This document shows positions 11,411 to 21,001 of a stretch of DNA of 64,000 nt, in pieces. This DNA is from Progne subis subis (Eukaryota > Chordata > Aves > Passeriformes > Hirundinidae): NCBI GenBank assembly GCA_022316685.1, contig JAKJHU010000305.1:177303-241302 (forward strand), given 5' to 3'. The notes under the pieces are model-generated. The model was given only the letters and a program-made list of their open reading frames with translations, searched no databases and was not told the origin of the DNA. The translations under genes and the position numbers were made by a program. Position 1 is the stretch's first letter. The number at the start of each line of letters is the position of its first letter.

Positions 11411-12384
11411 GGGAAGGGGCTGCTCACTGGACTCCAGCCACTGCCTTGACTCCTCCTTGTCTCTGCTGGAGCCCACATGCAGCAGCCAAAGCCAGCCCCT
11501 TCTCTGGCCTTTCCCTGCTCTGCCCCAGGGGCTGACAGAGCCAGGCTGGCACAGGTGACCTTTAGGCTTTGCAGGGCTCAGGCACAGCGGCTGCGACAGA
11601 GTCAGGGCTGAGGTCACACTCTGTGGGCTGGGGCAGAGCCCAGCCAGAAATGAGCCCTGGAGCAGCAGCTCTGCAGTGGTGGCCACCAGGCCGCCTTGCC
11701 AAGGGAGGCTTCTGGCCATGGCCTGGAAGCAGCTGCTGCTGCCAAGGTGCCTTTGGTGCCTCAGGCTCTCCCTGGCACAGCTCCCAGCACGGCACTCTGC
11801 ACTTGTGCCCGAGGCCTTCACTCTCTTGGGGCTGGCCTGGGGCTTTTCCTGCAGCGGGATCTGCCCTGGTCCTGGCACAGGAAAGGCAGTTCCTGCTGGA
11901 GCAGGAGGCTCTGCCTGGAATGGGCTCAAACAACACCAGGAAGGCCCTGTTATTTCAAAATTGCTTTCTAGAGCACAATATTTTATTACTGTTATAGCTC
12001 CTATATTGTGGAGTAAATAAGTCTTATTTATATTTTCCTTGTGGTGTAAATAAATCTTTCTGTCTAATCCTAATCAGAATCAATCATAGCTGTATCTACA
12101 TAAGTAAATCTGGTATTCTATCATTAATCCTGTGGGACAAATTACATTTTGCTTCAGATACACCTGTCCAATCTTATACACGTAAACCATTGACTAAGTC
12201 CAGGGCTAGGATTTAATCCAGCTGCTCTGAGTCTCCTCTCTTAGATGGAATTTTAAAAGTCTAGGCATCCTGGAGGAGTTTGGGGATCCATGGTGGCTGT
12301 TGGGTGTCATTTCTCCACCGCATGACTCAGCAGGAGTTTCTCCAATGACGAAATAAAGCTTTTGCCTGAAGCCCCCACTCTGCC
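11411..12384. other. No gene; one dispersed-repeat copy
   Basis: Bases 11552-11650 match 1928-2030, but without the adjacent long LTR. The remainder, including the AT-rich part at 11960-12260, shows nothing I can identify. Confidence 0.5.
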
Positions 12385-12709
12385 CATGGCAGGAACCCCT
12401 GTGAGTGTCTGGGACATCCCGGCTCTTTGGCAGCCTGGGGACTCCTGGGATGTCACCATGGAGCCCCCGTGAGTGCCTGTGACAGATCAGTGCCTTTGCA
12501 GCCCAAGGTGCCCTGGGATGTCAGCATGGAATGGCTGTGACTGCCTCTGACCACAGGGCTCTTGAGCATCCCCAGAAACCCCTGGGAGGTCTCCATGGAG
12601 CCCCTGTCTCTGCCTGTGACATTCCAGCTCTGGAACAGCCTGGAGACTCTTGGAAATTCCCCATGGAGCCCCTCTGAGGGCCTGTGACAGCTCGGTTCCT
12701 TAGCAGGCA
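12385..12709. repeat. Minisatellite, ~68 bp period, 5 units
   Basis: Units begin ATGGAGCCCC or a close variant at 12385, 12458, 12526, 12595 and 12663, so spacings are 73, 68, 69 and 68. Each contains a phrase like GTGCCTGTGACA and ends near TGGGATGTCACC. Units are quite diverged. The array runs straight into the 41-bp minisatellite. Confidence 0.75.
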
Positions 12710-13160
12710 ACCATCACCATCCCCTGTTGCTATGGTCAGTTTCCATGGCAACCATCAACAGCCCCTGTTGCTAGGGTCAGTTTCCATGGCAGCCATCACC
12801 AGCCCCTGTTGCTATGGTCAGTTTCCATGGCAACCATCACCAGCCCCTGTTGCTATGGTCAGTTTCCATGGCAACCATCACCAGCCCCTGTTGCTAGGGT
12901 CAGTTTCCATGGCAGCCATCACCAGCCCCTGTTGCTGTGGTCAGTTTCCATGGCTACCATCACCATCCCCTGTTGCTATGGTCAGTTTCCATGACAACCA
13001 TCACCAGCCCCTGTTGCTAGGGTCAGTTTCCATGACAACCATCACCAGCCCCTGTTGCTAGGGTCAGTTTCCATGGGAACCATCACCAGCCCCTGTTGCT
13101 ATGGTCAGTTTCCATGACAACCATCACCAGCCCCTGTTGCTCGGGTCGGTCCCTTGGCAG
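12710..13160. repeat. 41-bp minisatellite of RFX X-box-like motifs, 11 units
   Basis: Eleven units of exactly 41 bp fill 12710-13160. Each contains GTTGCTATGG or GTTGCTAGGG, then TCAG, then TTTCCATGGCA or a variant. Across unit borders this creates GTTTCCATGGCAAC in three junctions, and GACAAC instead of GGCAAC in three more. One half (GGCAAC) fits the RFX X-box half-site RGYAAC; the other differs by one base. Each such unit can also fold into a 10-bp stem (GTTGCTATGG with CCATGGCAAC) around a 7-base loop. The long open frames across the array follow from the repeat having no stops, not from a gene. Confidence 0.9.
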
Positions 13161-13264
13161 CTCCATGCAGATCCCATGCCAGGGGTGGTTCCATGGACAC
13201 CAGCTCAGGCCTGGAGCCAGAGCCCATTGCCATGGCAACCATTTGCGGTCCCATTCCCAGGGCC

Positions 13265-13570
13265 ATGGGATCCCAGAAGCACGGAATTGGCTGAGTTGGG
13301 AGGGAGCCATCAGGATCCTCGAGTCCAGCTCCTGGCCCTGCACAGGACACCCCAACAATCCCAGCCTGCACCTGGCAGCGGTGTCCAAACGCTGCTGCAG
13401 CTCCCAGAGCCCTGGAGCTGTGACCCTTCCCTGGGAGCCTGTTCAGTGCCCCAGCAGCTTCTGGGGGAAAAACCTTTTCCTGACATCCAACCTAAACCTG
13501 CCCCGACTCAGCTCCAGCCCTTCCCTCCAGTGCTGTCCCTGGGCACCAGAGTGAAGAGGTTCCCACAGCC
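13265..13570 (-). mobile_element. CR1 LINE 3' fragment (old subfamily)
   Basis: The plus strand reads like an inverted CR1 3' end: GGGAGCCATCAGGATCCTCG, CTGGCCCTGCACAGGACACC, then CTTTTCCTGACATCCAACC. It is non-coding. Related pieces occur at 42590-42700 and, inverted, at 62580-62660. Confidence 0.65.
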
Positions 13571-14042
13571 CCCAGCCAGGGACCCGCTCCCAAGGCTGCT
13601 GCCAGGGCAACCAGGGCTGGGACCAGCTGGGATGCTCGGTTTCCATGGGCTGGGATTTAGGAATGGGTTTCCCAAATTTTATGCTCCCACTAAAACCGAG
13701 CTGCCCCTCACTGGCTTCCAGCCTCCCATGGAAAATACAAAAGACAAAGATTCCGGAGTGGGATAAGGACAATTTACTGGTAATAGCAACAAAATAAGGA
13801 AAAACTAGGAACAGAAGGGATAAGAGAAATGATATACAGGGACAACTACAAAAACACAGAATTGCTATTCCCAGCCACATATTTCCTCCTACTGGGAAAG
13901 GATACCTTTGTCCTAGGGGAAGAGAGAGAGTCCCTTTCCTGCCCCTGGCAATGACCTGAGATGGGACCAAATACAATGTCGGGACCACGGCCAGGACCAC
14001 CTCACATCATTGCCAGGGGCAGAGAAAGGGACAGGTGACTCC
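13571..14042. other. 3' flank of the zinc-finger gene
   Basis: No gene is seen. Bases ~13955-14042, continuing into the zinc-finger 3' end, match the dispersed repeat at 2027-2180 (TCATTGCCAGGGGCAGAG and flanks). This links that repeat to duplicated zinc-finger 3' flanks. Confidence 0.5.
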
Positions 14043-15326
14043 TCAGCTTGGGTCACGGGAAATGTGAGTCACAAGGACTCTTCCCAAAGTGTGTCCTCTG
14101 ATGAGGGATGAAGTTGGAGACTCACACAAAACACTGCCTGCACTCGGGGTACACGCCAGGGTTTCCCTTACTGGTGACTCTGTTGGTGTCGGCTCAGGTG
14201 AGACCTCCGGGTGAAGCTCTTCCCACACTGGGGACACTCGTAGGGCCTCTCTCCCAGTGTGGATGCGCTGGTGGGTGATGAGGTGGGAGTTTTGCTTGAA
14301 GCCCTTCCTGCAGTCGGGGCAGCGGAAGGGCCTCTCATCTGTGTGAATCCGCTGGTGCACGAGGAGATCTGAGCTGGTCTGAAACCTCTTCCCACACTCA
14401 GGACACTCATAGGGCCTCTCCCCGGTGTGGATCATTTGGTGGATGATCAGCTGGGACCTACAGTTGAAGCCCTTCCCACATTCCCCACACTTGTATGGCC
14501 TTTCCTCAGCGTGGATGTTTTGGTGGCGGATCAAGTGGGAGCGCTGCCTGAAACTCTTCCCACACTGCTCACACTCATAGGGCCGTTCCCTGGTGTGGAT
14601 CCTCTGGTGGGAGATCAGGTTGGACCTGTGGGTGAAGCTCATCCCACATTGCCCACACTCGTAGGGCCTCTCCCCAGTGTGGATGCGCCGGTGGGTGATG
14701 AGGTGGGAGTTTTGCTTGAAGCCCTTCCTGTAGTCGGGGCAGCGGAAGGGTCTCTCCTCTGTGTGAATCCGCTGGTGCTTGAGGAGATTGGAGCTTCTCT
14801 GAAACCTCTTCTGACACTTGGGACACTCGTAGGGTCTCTCCCCACTGGGGATGATCTGGTGCTGGACAGGGGTGTTGCTCTGGCTGAAGCTCTGTCCACC
14901 TTCCTGGCACAGGGTGGGTCTTTCCTCCTGAGAGCACCCTGGGATGGGTTTGGAGTCCTTCCTCCTGTCGGATCTCCGTCGCTTTTTCTCCCTTTTGGAT
15001 TCCTGTACCATGGGGCCACTCAAAACTGCCTCTTCCACGAGGTTCTGCTGCAGAGATTTGTCCTTCCTGGTCTCCATCCTCAGCTCCTTGTCTGGGGGAA
15101 GGAGAAGGACAGGATGGGATTTGCCTCCATGCCACAGGGAAGGGGAAGGAGATTCTCCCAACACATCCCCGGCAGGACGGCGTTGGCAGCAGGGTTGTCC
15201 TGCAGCTGGGGGCCATGCTGGGCTGGGAGATGGAGCAGGAGAGAGGGGGAAAGGGGCACTGACTTCCTCCTCACCTTCCTGGCTGTCCCGGGGCATCTTC
15301 CTCTTCCTCACAGCCTCCTCCTCCAT
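14043..15326 (-). CDS. C2H2 zinc-finger protein, two exons, frameshift in last finger
   Basis: This is a probable DNA-binding transcription regulator of the nucleus. Exon 1 is 15326-15275 (17 codons, rich in Glu, Arg and Lys). A GT-AG intron at 15274-15092 follows, with donor AAG/GTGAGG and an acceptor after a pyrimidine tract. Exon 2 starts at 15091 and joins in phase. It has a basic segment, then seven C2H2 fingers of 28 residues with ERPYEC-type linkers. Finger 2 has lost its second cysteine (CPDY). The frame then shifts by +1 near 14250: an eighth finger and its stop at 14168 lie in the next frame, while the read frame runs on to 14043 with unrelated residues. The family is numerous in passerines. 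Whether the shift is real, polymorphic or a sequencing error is open. Confidence 0.78.
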   Translation of the reverse strand: MEEEAVRKRKMPRDSQEGEEEVSAPFPLSPAPSPSPAWPPAAGQPCCQRRPAGDVLGESPSPSLWHGGKSHPVLLLPPDKELRMETRKDKSLQQNLVEEAVLSGPMVQESKREKKRRRSDRRKDSKPIPGCSQEERPTLCQEGGQSFSQSNTPVQHQIIPSGERPYECPKCQKRFQRSSNLLKHQRIHTEERPFRCPDYRKGFKQNSHLITHRRIHTGERPYECGQCGMSFTHRSNLISHQRIHTRERPYECEQCGKSFRQRSHLIRHQNIHAEERPYKCGECGKGFNCRSQLIIHQMIHTGERPYECPECGKRFQTSSDLLVHQRIHTDERPFRCPDCRKGFKQNSHLITHQRIHTGREALRVSPVWEELHPEVSPEPTPTESPVRETLACTPSAGSVLCESPTSSLIRGHTLGRVLVTHISRDPS

Positions 15327-15904
15327 CCAGCCAAGGTTTGGGAATGGGAAATCCTGGTTTGGTCAAAAACAAGGGATGAGTTTGTTGAGTTTGAATGTCC
15401 CTCTGCTCAAGTCCATCTCTACAAGTCACCAGACATCTGGAGTCTCTAATAGCCTATCAAACACCAAGATCAGCCCTGAAAATTCCTTTGTGGAGCTCCC
15501 TGTCTCTGGTCTCCCTGCCCTCCCCAGGCTGATGAGAATCCCAGGAATCTGAAAAGCTCCCCCCTTTTCCATTTTATATTTAGGAATGCTTGGGATTTTG
15601 GGGTCCCAGGGTCCCTTCTCCTCTAATTCTCTGCTTTGGGGTGCAGGGGCTCCAAGGAGTCCCCCCTGCCCCTCTCCAAGCTGTTGAGGGTCCTGCAAAT
15701 TGCGGCGTTCCCCCACTCTGGGCTCCAGGGGGACACAAGGCTCTGCTCCTCCAGGCTGCCTCTGCCAGCAGCCACCACTGGGACCCCCCAATGTCACCCC
15801 AAGGGCCATTTTCCACCCAGCTTTGGAGTTCTTACTTTTCTAAACATGCCCAACCAAAAAAACCCAACCCAAGGACACCCCCAGGATATCTGAGCCAAGC
15901 TCCC
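15327..15904. other. Upstream region of the zinc-finger gene
   Basis: No coding exon or known repeat is recognised. The gene's 5' untranslated exon and promoter are expected here by position. I see no decisive TATA box; GC content is moderate. Confidence 0.35.
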
Positions 15905-16446
15905 TGTCTTGGGCTGGTAAGACAGGGATCTGCTACGGAATGTAGGAGCCTCCCTTGAAATGGAAAATACAAACTCCCTCTCTTTGAATTATAATTTTGA
16001 AATTAATGGGCTTTCAAGCAAGGATATGGCAATAGGAATATCAGTTCTTCAGTAGGAAAATTAAACTAAAAGTGCAGTAGTAAAAAAAGACACCACCAAA
16101 AAATCCCCAAAACATAAGTCTCAGAATCCAACCTGACACCCGGGTAGTCAGAGTGCTGCTTGCAGTTCAATCAAATTGTGCCTGCAGTCCTCCTGGTGTG
16201 ACAGAAGTGGTTTTGTTGAAGCAATGATCTTGTAGAAGGGTGTAGTTTTCCTCTGAAGGTCCAATGGTGGTTTAGTCGGGTCTGGTCTTCCTCTGGGTAT
16301 CCAGTGCAAACGGGCTGCTCTTGGTGATTTAAATCTCAGCTTATATCCAGGTGAGAATGCTTGGCTCCTCCCTCTGGGTGGAGCATCTCACAATGGGATG
16401 TTGTAATTTTATCAGTCGTGCAGTGAGAGGCAATGGCCCATTACCA
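15905..16446 (-). mobile_element. Solo LTR, ERVL-like
   Basis: On the minus strand the segment runs from TGGTAATGGGCC to CCCAAGACA, with the downstream order typical of passerine ERVL LTRs. These are a TTGTGAGATG-like early part, GGAGGAGCCAAGCATTC, a TATATAAG-like element (GATATAAGCTGAG), then GTGTCAGGTTGGATTCTGA, and a T-rich then AAATTATAATT end. It has no internal region. Exact ends are uncertain by a few bases. Confidence 0.6.
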
Positions 16447-16690
16447 GAAGATATCTCCCTGGAGGGAGGATGGGTCATGGAAGAGATCAAGAACACTGCC
16501 CCATTTGATGTTTACACAGCTGTGCCATTAAGAGAAGATCCCCCTCAGAGATATGAGGAATGAATGGGTCATGGAAGAGATAAACAACCTGCCGACCTGG
16601 TTTTAGAAGATGGTAATAGAATACATTTTTTTGGTTACATCTTGCATTGCAAGACAGGGCTTGAGGCTCCTTGCCCAGGCTCTCTCCAGA
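16430..16690. other. Fold-back junction of the inverted repeat
   Basis: Bases ~16430-16665 are a plus-orientation copy of 2181-2420 of the left arm, up to GGGCTTGAGGCTCC. The sequence then continues as the reverse complement of ~4480 downward (TCTCTCCAGAGCACGCCC). The switch falls within AGGCTCCTTGCCCAGG, a string similar in both partners. Sequence identity at the switch suggests a template-switch or microhomology-mediated inversion. Confidence 0.65.
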
Positions 16691-17569
16691 GCACGCCCAG
16701 GCCAATGCTCAGCAGAGAAAAGCCCCGTGAGCAGCCCCAGGGTGGCCGTGGGCAGGCTGGGGGCAAACAGCATGGCTGGGGCTCTGCAAGGTCCCTGGGG
16801 GAGATGGGAAGGAGCAGCAGAGCAGGGGCTGATTCATCCCCACTGCTCTGGACACCCCAGGGCAGCGTCCCAGAGCATCCTCATGCACCTGCCAACAACA
16901 TCCCCCCTCTGCAGCCCTGGCCTCTCCCCCAGCTCACACAGGCGCCGCATCCTTGCAGGTACAGACACGGCAGCACTGGCTCAGGAGCCCCTGTTTGCAC
17001 TGCCCAGAGCAGGTGTGAGCACCCCCATGGTGTTGGTGTGGGGAGATGAACCTGAGGGAGCACAAATGCCATCAGCCCCTGGGGCCAGGAAGGGCTGGGG
17101 GACAGCAGGGAAATCACTCAGGTTTGTGGTGGCCTCTGAAGTCATCCAGAAAGTTTATTCCCATGAGCTGTGAGTTTCCTGTGCCACTGCAGACGTTGTT
17201 GCTCAGAGCTAGGGCTGTCTGGCAGCCACCCCCAAACTGCCCTTAGCATTTCCTTTGCCTCACCTTGGCTTTCTTTCCCCTTCCTGGTTAAAATTTCTTA
17301 ATTTTGCCCCTCCCTCTTCCCTCCCCTGCAAACAGCCCATACCTGGTTGCCCATTCCTTTCTGTCCCCATTCCCTGTTTCAGTTCCTGAGTTGGCACCAT
17401 GGGAATGTCCGCTGGGGAGCAGGATCATCCTCCAAGTGCTTCAGGAATTGTCTGCATGCTCCTGCAGGACTGATATAATGGGTTTTGGTGCTGTGAGTAG
17501 AAGCTGAGGGACCTGGGCTGCTGGACCTTCTGAAGAGAAGGTCCAAGGCTTATCTTGCAACTGCTGCAA

Positions 17570-18165
17570 GGGTGGTTTCAGAGAATCACAGAATCAGCCA
17601 GGTTGGAAAAGACCTTGGACATCATCAAGTCCAACCTGTGCCCTGACACTGCCTTGTCTCCCCTGAGCCTCCTCTTCTCCAGGATGAACAACCCCAGCTC
17701 CCTCAGCCTCTCCTCACAGGACTTGTGTTCCAGACCCCTCACCAGCCTTCTTGCCCTTCTCTGGACACATTCCAGCTCTTCCACTTCCTTCCTAATTTAG
17801 GAGGCCCAGAACTGGACACAGCACTCGAGGTGCTGCCCAATGAATGCTGAGCATAGGTGAAGAATCGCTGCCTCGGTACTGATGGCCACATTGTCCCTGA
17901 TCCAGGCCAGGAGCCATTGGCCGTCTTGGCCATGTGGGCACACTGCTGGCTCTTGTCCAGCCTGCTATCCATCTGTCCCTGCATTTCCCTTTCTGCCTGG
18001 CTGCTGTCCAGCCACTCTATCTCCAGCCTGTCAGTTGTTTATCCTGGAGAAAAGGACTCTCAAGGGAGACAAGGTAGTGTCAGGACACAGCTTGAACATG
18101 ATGATGCCCAAGGTCTTTTCCAGCCTTGCTGATTCTGTGATTCTCTGAAACCACCCTTGCAGCAG
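17570..18165. mobile_element. CR1 LINE 3' fragments, head to head
   Basis: About 17570-18050 is CR1 in minus orientation (AATCACAGAATCAGCCAGG at its end). About 18055-18165 is a plus CR1 3' end finishing TTCTGTGATTCTCTGA. This mirrors 2862-3452 in the other arm. Confidence 0.7.
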
Positions 18166-18288
18166 TTGCAGGATGAGCCCTGGGCGTCCTCTCCAGAAGG
18201 TCCAGCAGCCCAGGTGCCTCAGCTTCTCCTCACAGCCCCAAAGCCCATCCTGTCAGTCCTCTCCAGTGCAGGGGAAACCTTGGACAAC

Positions 18289-18608
18289 TGAATAGCAGAA
18301 TCAATATCATTTTAGCAGTAACCGTTTATTGTTTACGTTAAATTCCAGTTATGGATTCTAGCACTACTGTCCACACGAACAGGTGTCTCTCAGTTGGCTA
18401 AGCCACTTGTTCACAAGGCAGGCACACATCCTTCAGGACTCCTCATTGGTCAAGCATCCAACATCGTGTTGTGTGTCCTCTAAGTTTTGCATTGTTTGTA
18501 AACAGTTTCTCAGGCTCCTGGTTCTTATTTTTAGCCCTGTTGTTATCTCAGTAGCCTTGAGGAAATCCTGAGAGCTCCTGGGCAAGGAGCCTCAAGCCCT
18601 GTCTTGCA
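18289..18608 (-). mobile_element. Candidate solo LTR, 320 bp (inverted copy)
   Basis: This is the mirror copy of 2395-2714 with the same length and ends. The polyadenylation signal appears on the minus strand as AATAAACGG. Confidence 0.45.
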
Positions 18609-19074
18609 ATACAAGATTTATCCAAAAAGATGTATTCTATTACCATCTGTGAACACCAGCTTGGGCAGGTTGTTTATCTCTTCCATGACCCATTCCTCAT
18701 ATCTCTGAGGGGGATCTTCACTTAATGGCCCAGCTGTGTAAAACCAAATCGGGCAGTGTTCTTTATCTCTTCCATGACTCATCCTCCCTCCAGGGAGATA
18801 TCTTCTGTTAATGGGCCATTGCCACTTTGGGAAGGGCTCTGGTGACCCAGGTTCCTGTGACCCACGCTGAGAAGTCACCTGTCCCTTTCTCTGCCCCTGG
18901 CAATGATGTGAGGTGGGGCTGAAGAACATGAGGGTCTGGCCATGGTCCCATCATTGTATTTCAGCCCATCTCAGGTCATTTCTGGCTGGGCTCTGCCCCA
19001 GCCCGCAGAGTGTGACCTCAGCCCTGACTCTGTCACAGCCGCTGTGCCTGAGCCCTGCAAAGCCTAAAGGTCAC

Positions 19075-20651
19075 TGTCATGCGTTCGCACACTTTGGTTT
19101 TTAGTTAGGGAGGAATGTGAAGTATTACCCTGTCAGGACCCCAGAAAGAGTTTTAGAAAGGACAAGGACCTATCAGAAGCTGGTTTGAGATACTGGCACC
19201 TGCTTTGGCCACTGAGAATGTTGAATGCGACTTTGGGCAGTACCCATATAAATCCTGGGTTTGTTCAGGTCAGGCCCTTTTCCTCCTGCTCAGCTGAACA
19301 GGTAACATCCAGTGGGTCCTACTGCTCCCCACACCCCACCTCCCCCTTCGGGGGGAAGCTCGCCCGAGGCCCAGCCGGACTCCATCGGCTCCCCGGGGGG
19401 AGGAGAGGTTGCAGCTTAACATCAACCACTTTGAAAAAACCTCCCCAGAGACCCCAGAGCAGGGAGGGATCTCCCCTGATAACAACTCTGGGCCCGGTTT
19501 GGCCGAGGCTGCCCCGATTGTCACCGAGGGGTGGGCAGAGCTCTCCTTCCACTCCCCTCCTCCGGTGTCTTCCAGACGGAGAAGAAAGAGTGGAGGGAGG
19601 AAACCAGGCTGATCTGAAATGGAGAGACTGCTGCCTAGAGTAGAAATCACATGGCCACTGCAGGCCTGGGCAGAGTTAACCCTGTCCTGGCAACATGGAG
19701 CTTCCAAGGCCTGACCCTTCCCTGAGAGAGAAAAGAAAGAGACAGAGTGGACGTAGAAAAGACGTCGCATGAAGTCAGTGGAGCAGGAGTGAAAGAACTG
19801 ATAAAGATTATTAGAAGAGGGATTGAGGATGTGGACATTTTTAACCAAGCTTTCCTGGTGTAAACGATGGAGAAATGGACTGTTTCTTGTAACGTCCTAA
19901 TGTTGTTTGGAGGAATGCTAATTCTAGTCAAAGTTGGGGATTGATATGATTGAGATTTAAGTGAGAATCTTAAAGCCCCTCACTCCTGGGGTAAAAGGAG
20001 GTCTCAGCCTTTGAGACCAAGATGATTTTAGAGAGAAAGTGATTTGAAGCCCTCGGCTCTTGGGGTAAAAGGAGGTCTTCATTTCTTTTGAGATAAAGAC
20101 ACTTTTAGAGATAGCAGAGAATCCTTGTTTTATACTAGAAGAAGCTTTCTTAAACAGTACCCCAGATACACTGAGAGGCCCATGAGTAGCCAGGGGAAAG
20201 GCTGCTAATGGGTGGAACAGCACAATCTGCAAAAACTCCAAGCAGTTGTAAATTTGTGACATTGAGAGCCCCAGGACTGTTTTTGTCTTGTGGCGAATGT
20301 GTCCATAAGACTCTAGAGAGACTCCTCTCCCAAAGTGGTGAAAGATTATGTTTAAATGGTGAAACTGATTGAAAATCACAGGTTGTGTCAATGTTGTTTG
20401 TAAGAAAGTTAACAGTTTGTAAGGGAAGGGAAGAGTGTTTTGAAGTTGCATTTTGGTTTTTTTTGAGTGAGGTTTTTTTTCCATCTGTTCTTAACTTTTC
20501 CATTCTTCTAGTGTGTGTTAATAAAACTGTTTACTTTTTAAGCTTGAGCCTGCTTTGTTTCTTCTGATCCTCTCCCACAAAAAGAGAGTAAACACTAAGA
20601 CCACTACACTAAATTTACCAAATAAAATTCAACAAATGTGTAGTCACTACA
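19075..20651 (+). mobile_element. Solo LTR, ~1.58 kb (inverted copy)
   Basis: This is the mirror of 353-1927, beginning TGTCATGCG and ending CACTACA, 1577 bases. CATATAAATCCTGGG near 19250 is the likely TATA region, and GTTAATAAAACTG near 20516-20528 is a likely polyadenylation signal. It carries no viral genes. The flanks match those of the other copy because the whole arm was duplicated. Confidence 0.6.
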
Positions 20652-21001
20652 TTAATTAGTGTTTCTGCCCTGTTTTAACTAAAATCATTACACCTTCCTA
20701 TGGAAAAGAACTTTCCTTCTTGTCTAGGTGCCCATGGCCACAATTGGTGTTCCACCTCCAGCATTGCCTGTTGCGAGAGACTGGAGGAGATTGTTGGCTG
20801 GAAACATTTTGTGTGTGAGGGAGGAAGGGGCAGCTCCAGCCTTGCCCTGCCCTGAAACCCCAGCACTGCCCTGCCCTGTAACCCCAATCCCCCAGAGCCT
20901 CTATCCCAGCCCAGCAGTGAATGCCAATCCCTGGCACACCAAAGGCAATGCTCCACAGCCACCTCTGCAGCCCCCAGCCCATCTCCTGAGAGACCAAGTG
21001 A

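Larger units (their letters stand above)
16665..21001. repeat. Right arm of the large inverted repeat
   Basis: This is the reverse complement of 1-4480. Its inner kilobase (16665-17585) corresponds to the start of copy A but stops before the olfactory receptor, so no receptor is present in this arm. It holds inverted versions of the CR1 pair, the 320 bp LTR and the long LTR. The homology reaches the window edge on the left side, so the true arm is longer than seen. Confidence 0.85.

Noticed and set aside
12684..13061. Open frames through the 41-bp minisatellite
   Set aside because: The repeat unit lacks stops in several frames; 41 is not a multiple of three, so the peptide merely cycles every three units.
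12710..13160. CRISPR-like array
   Set aside because: There are no distinct spacers: the whole 41-bp unit is repeated. The host is a vertebrate.
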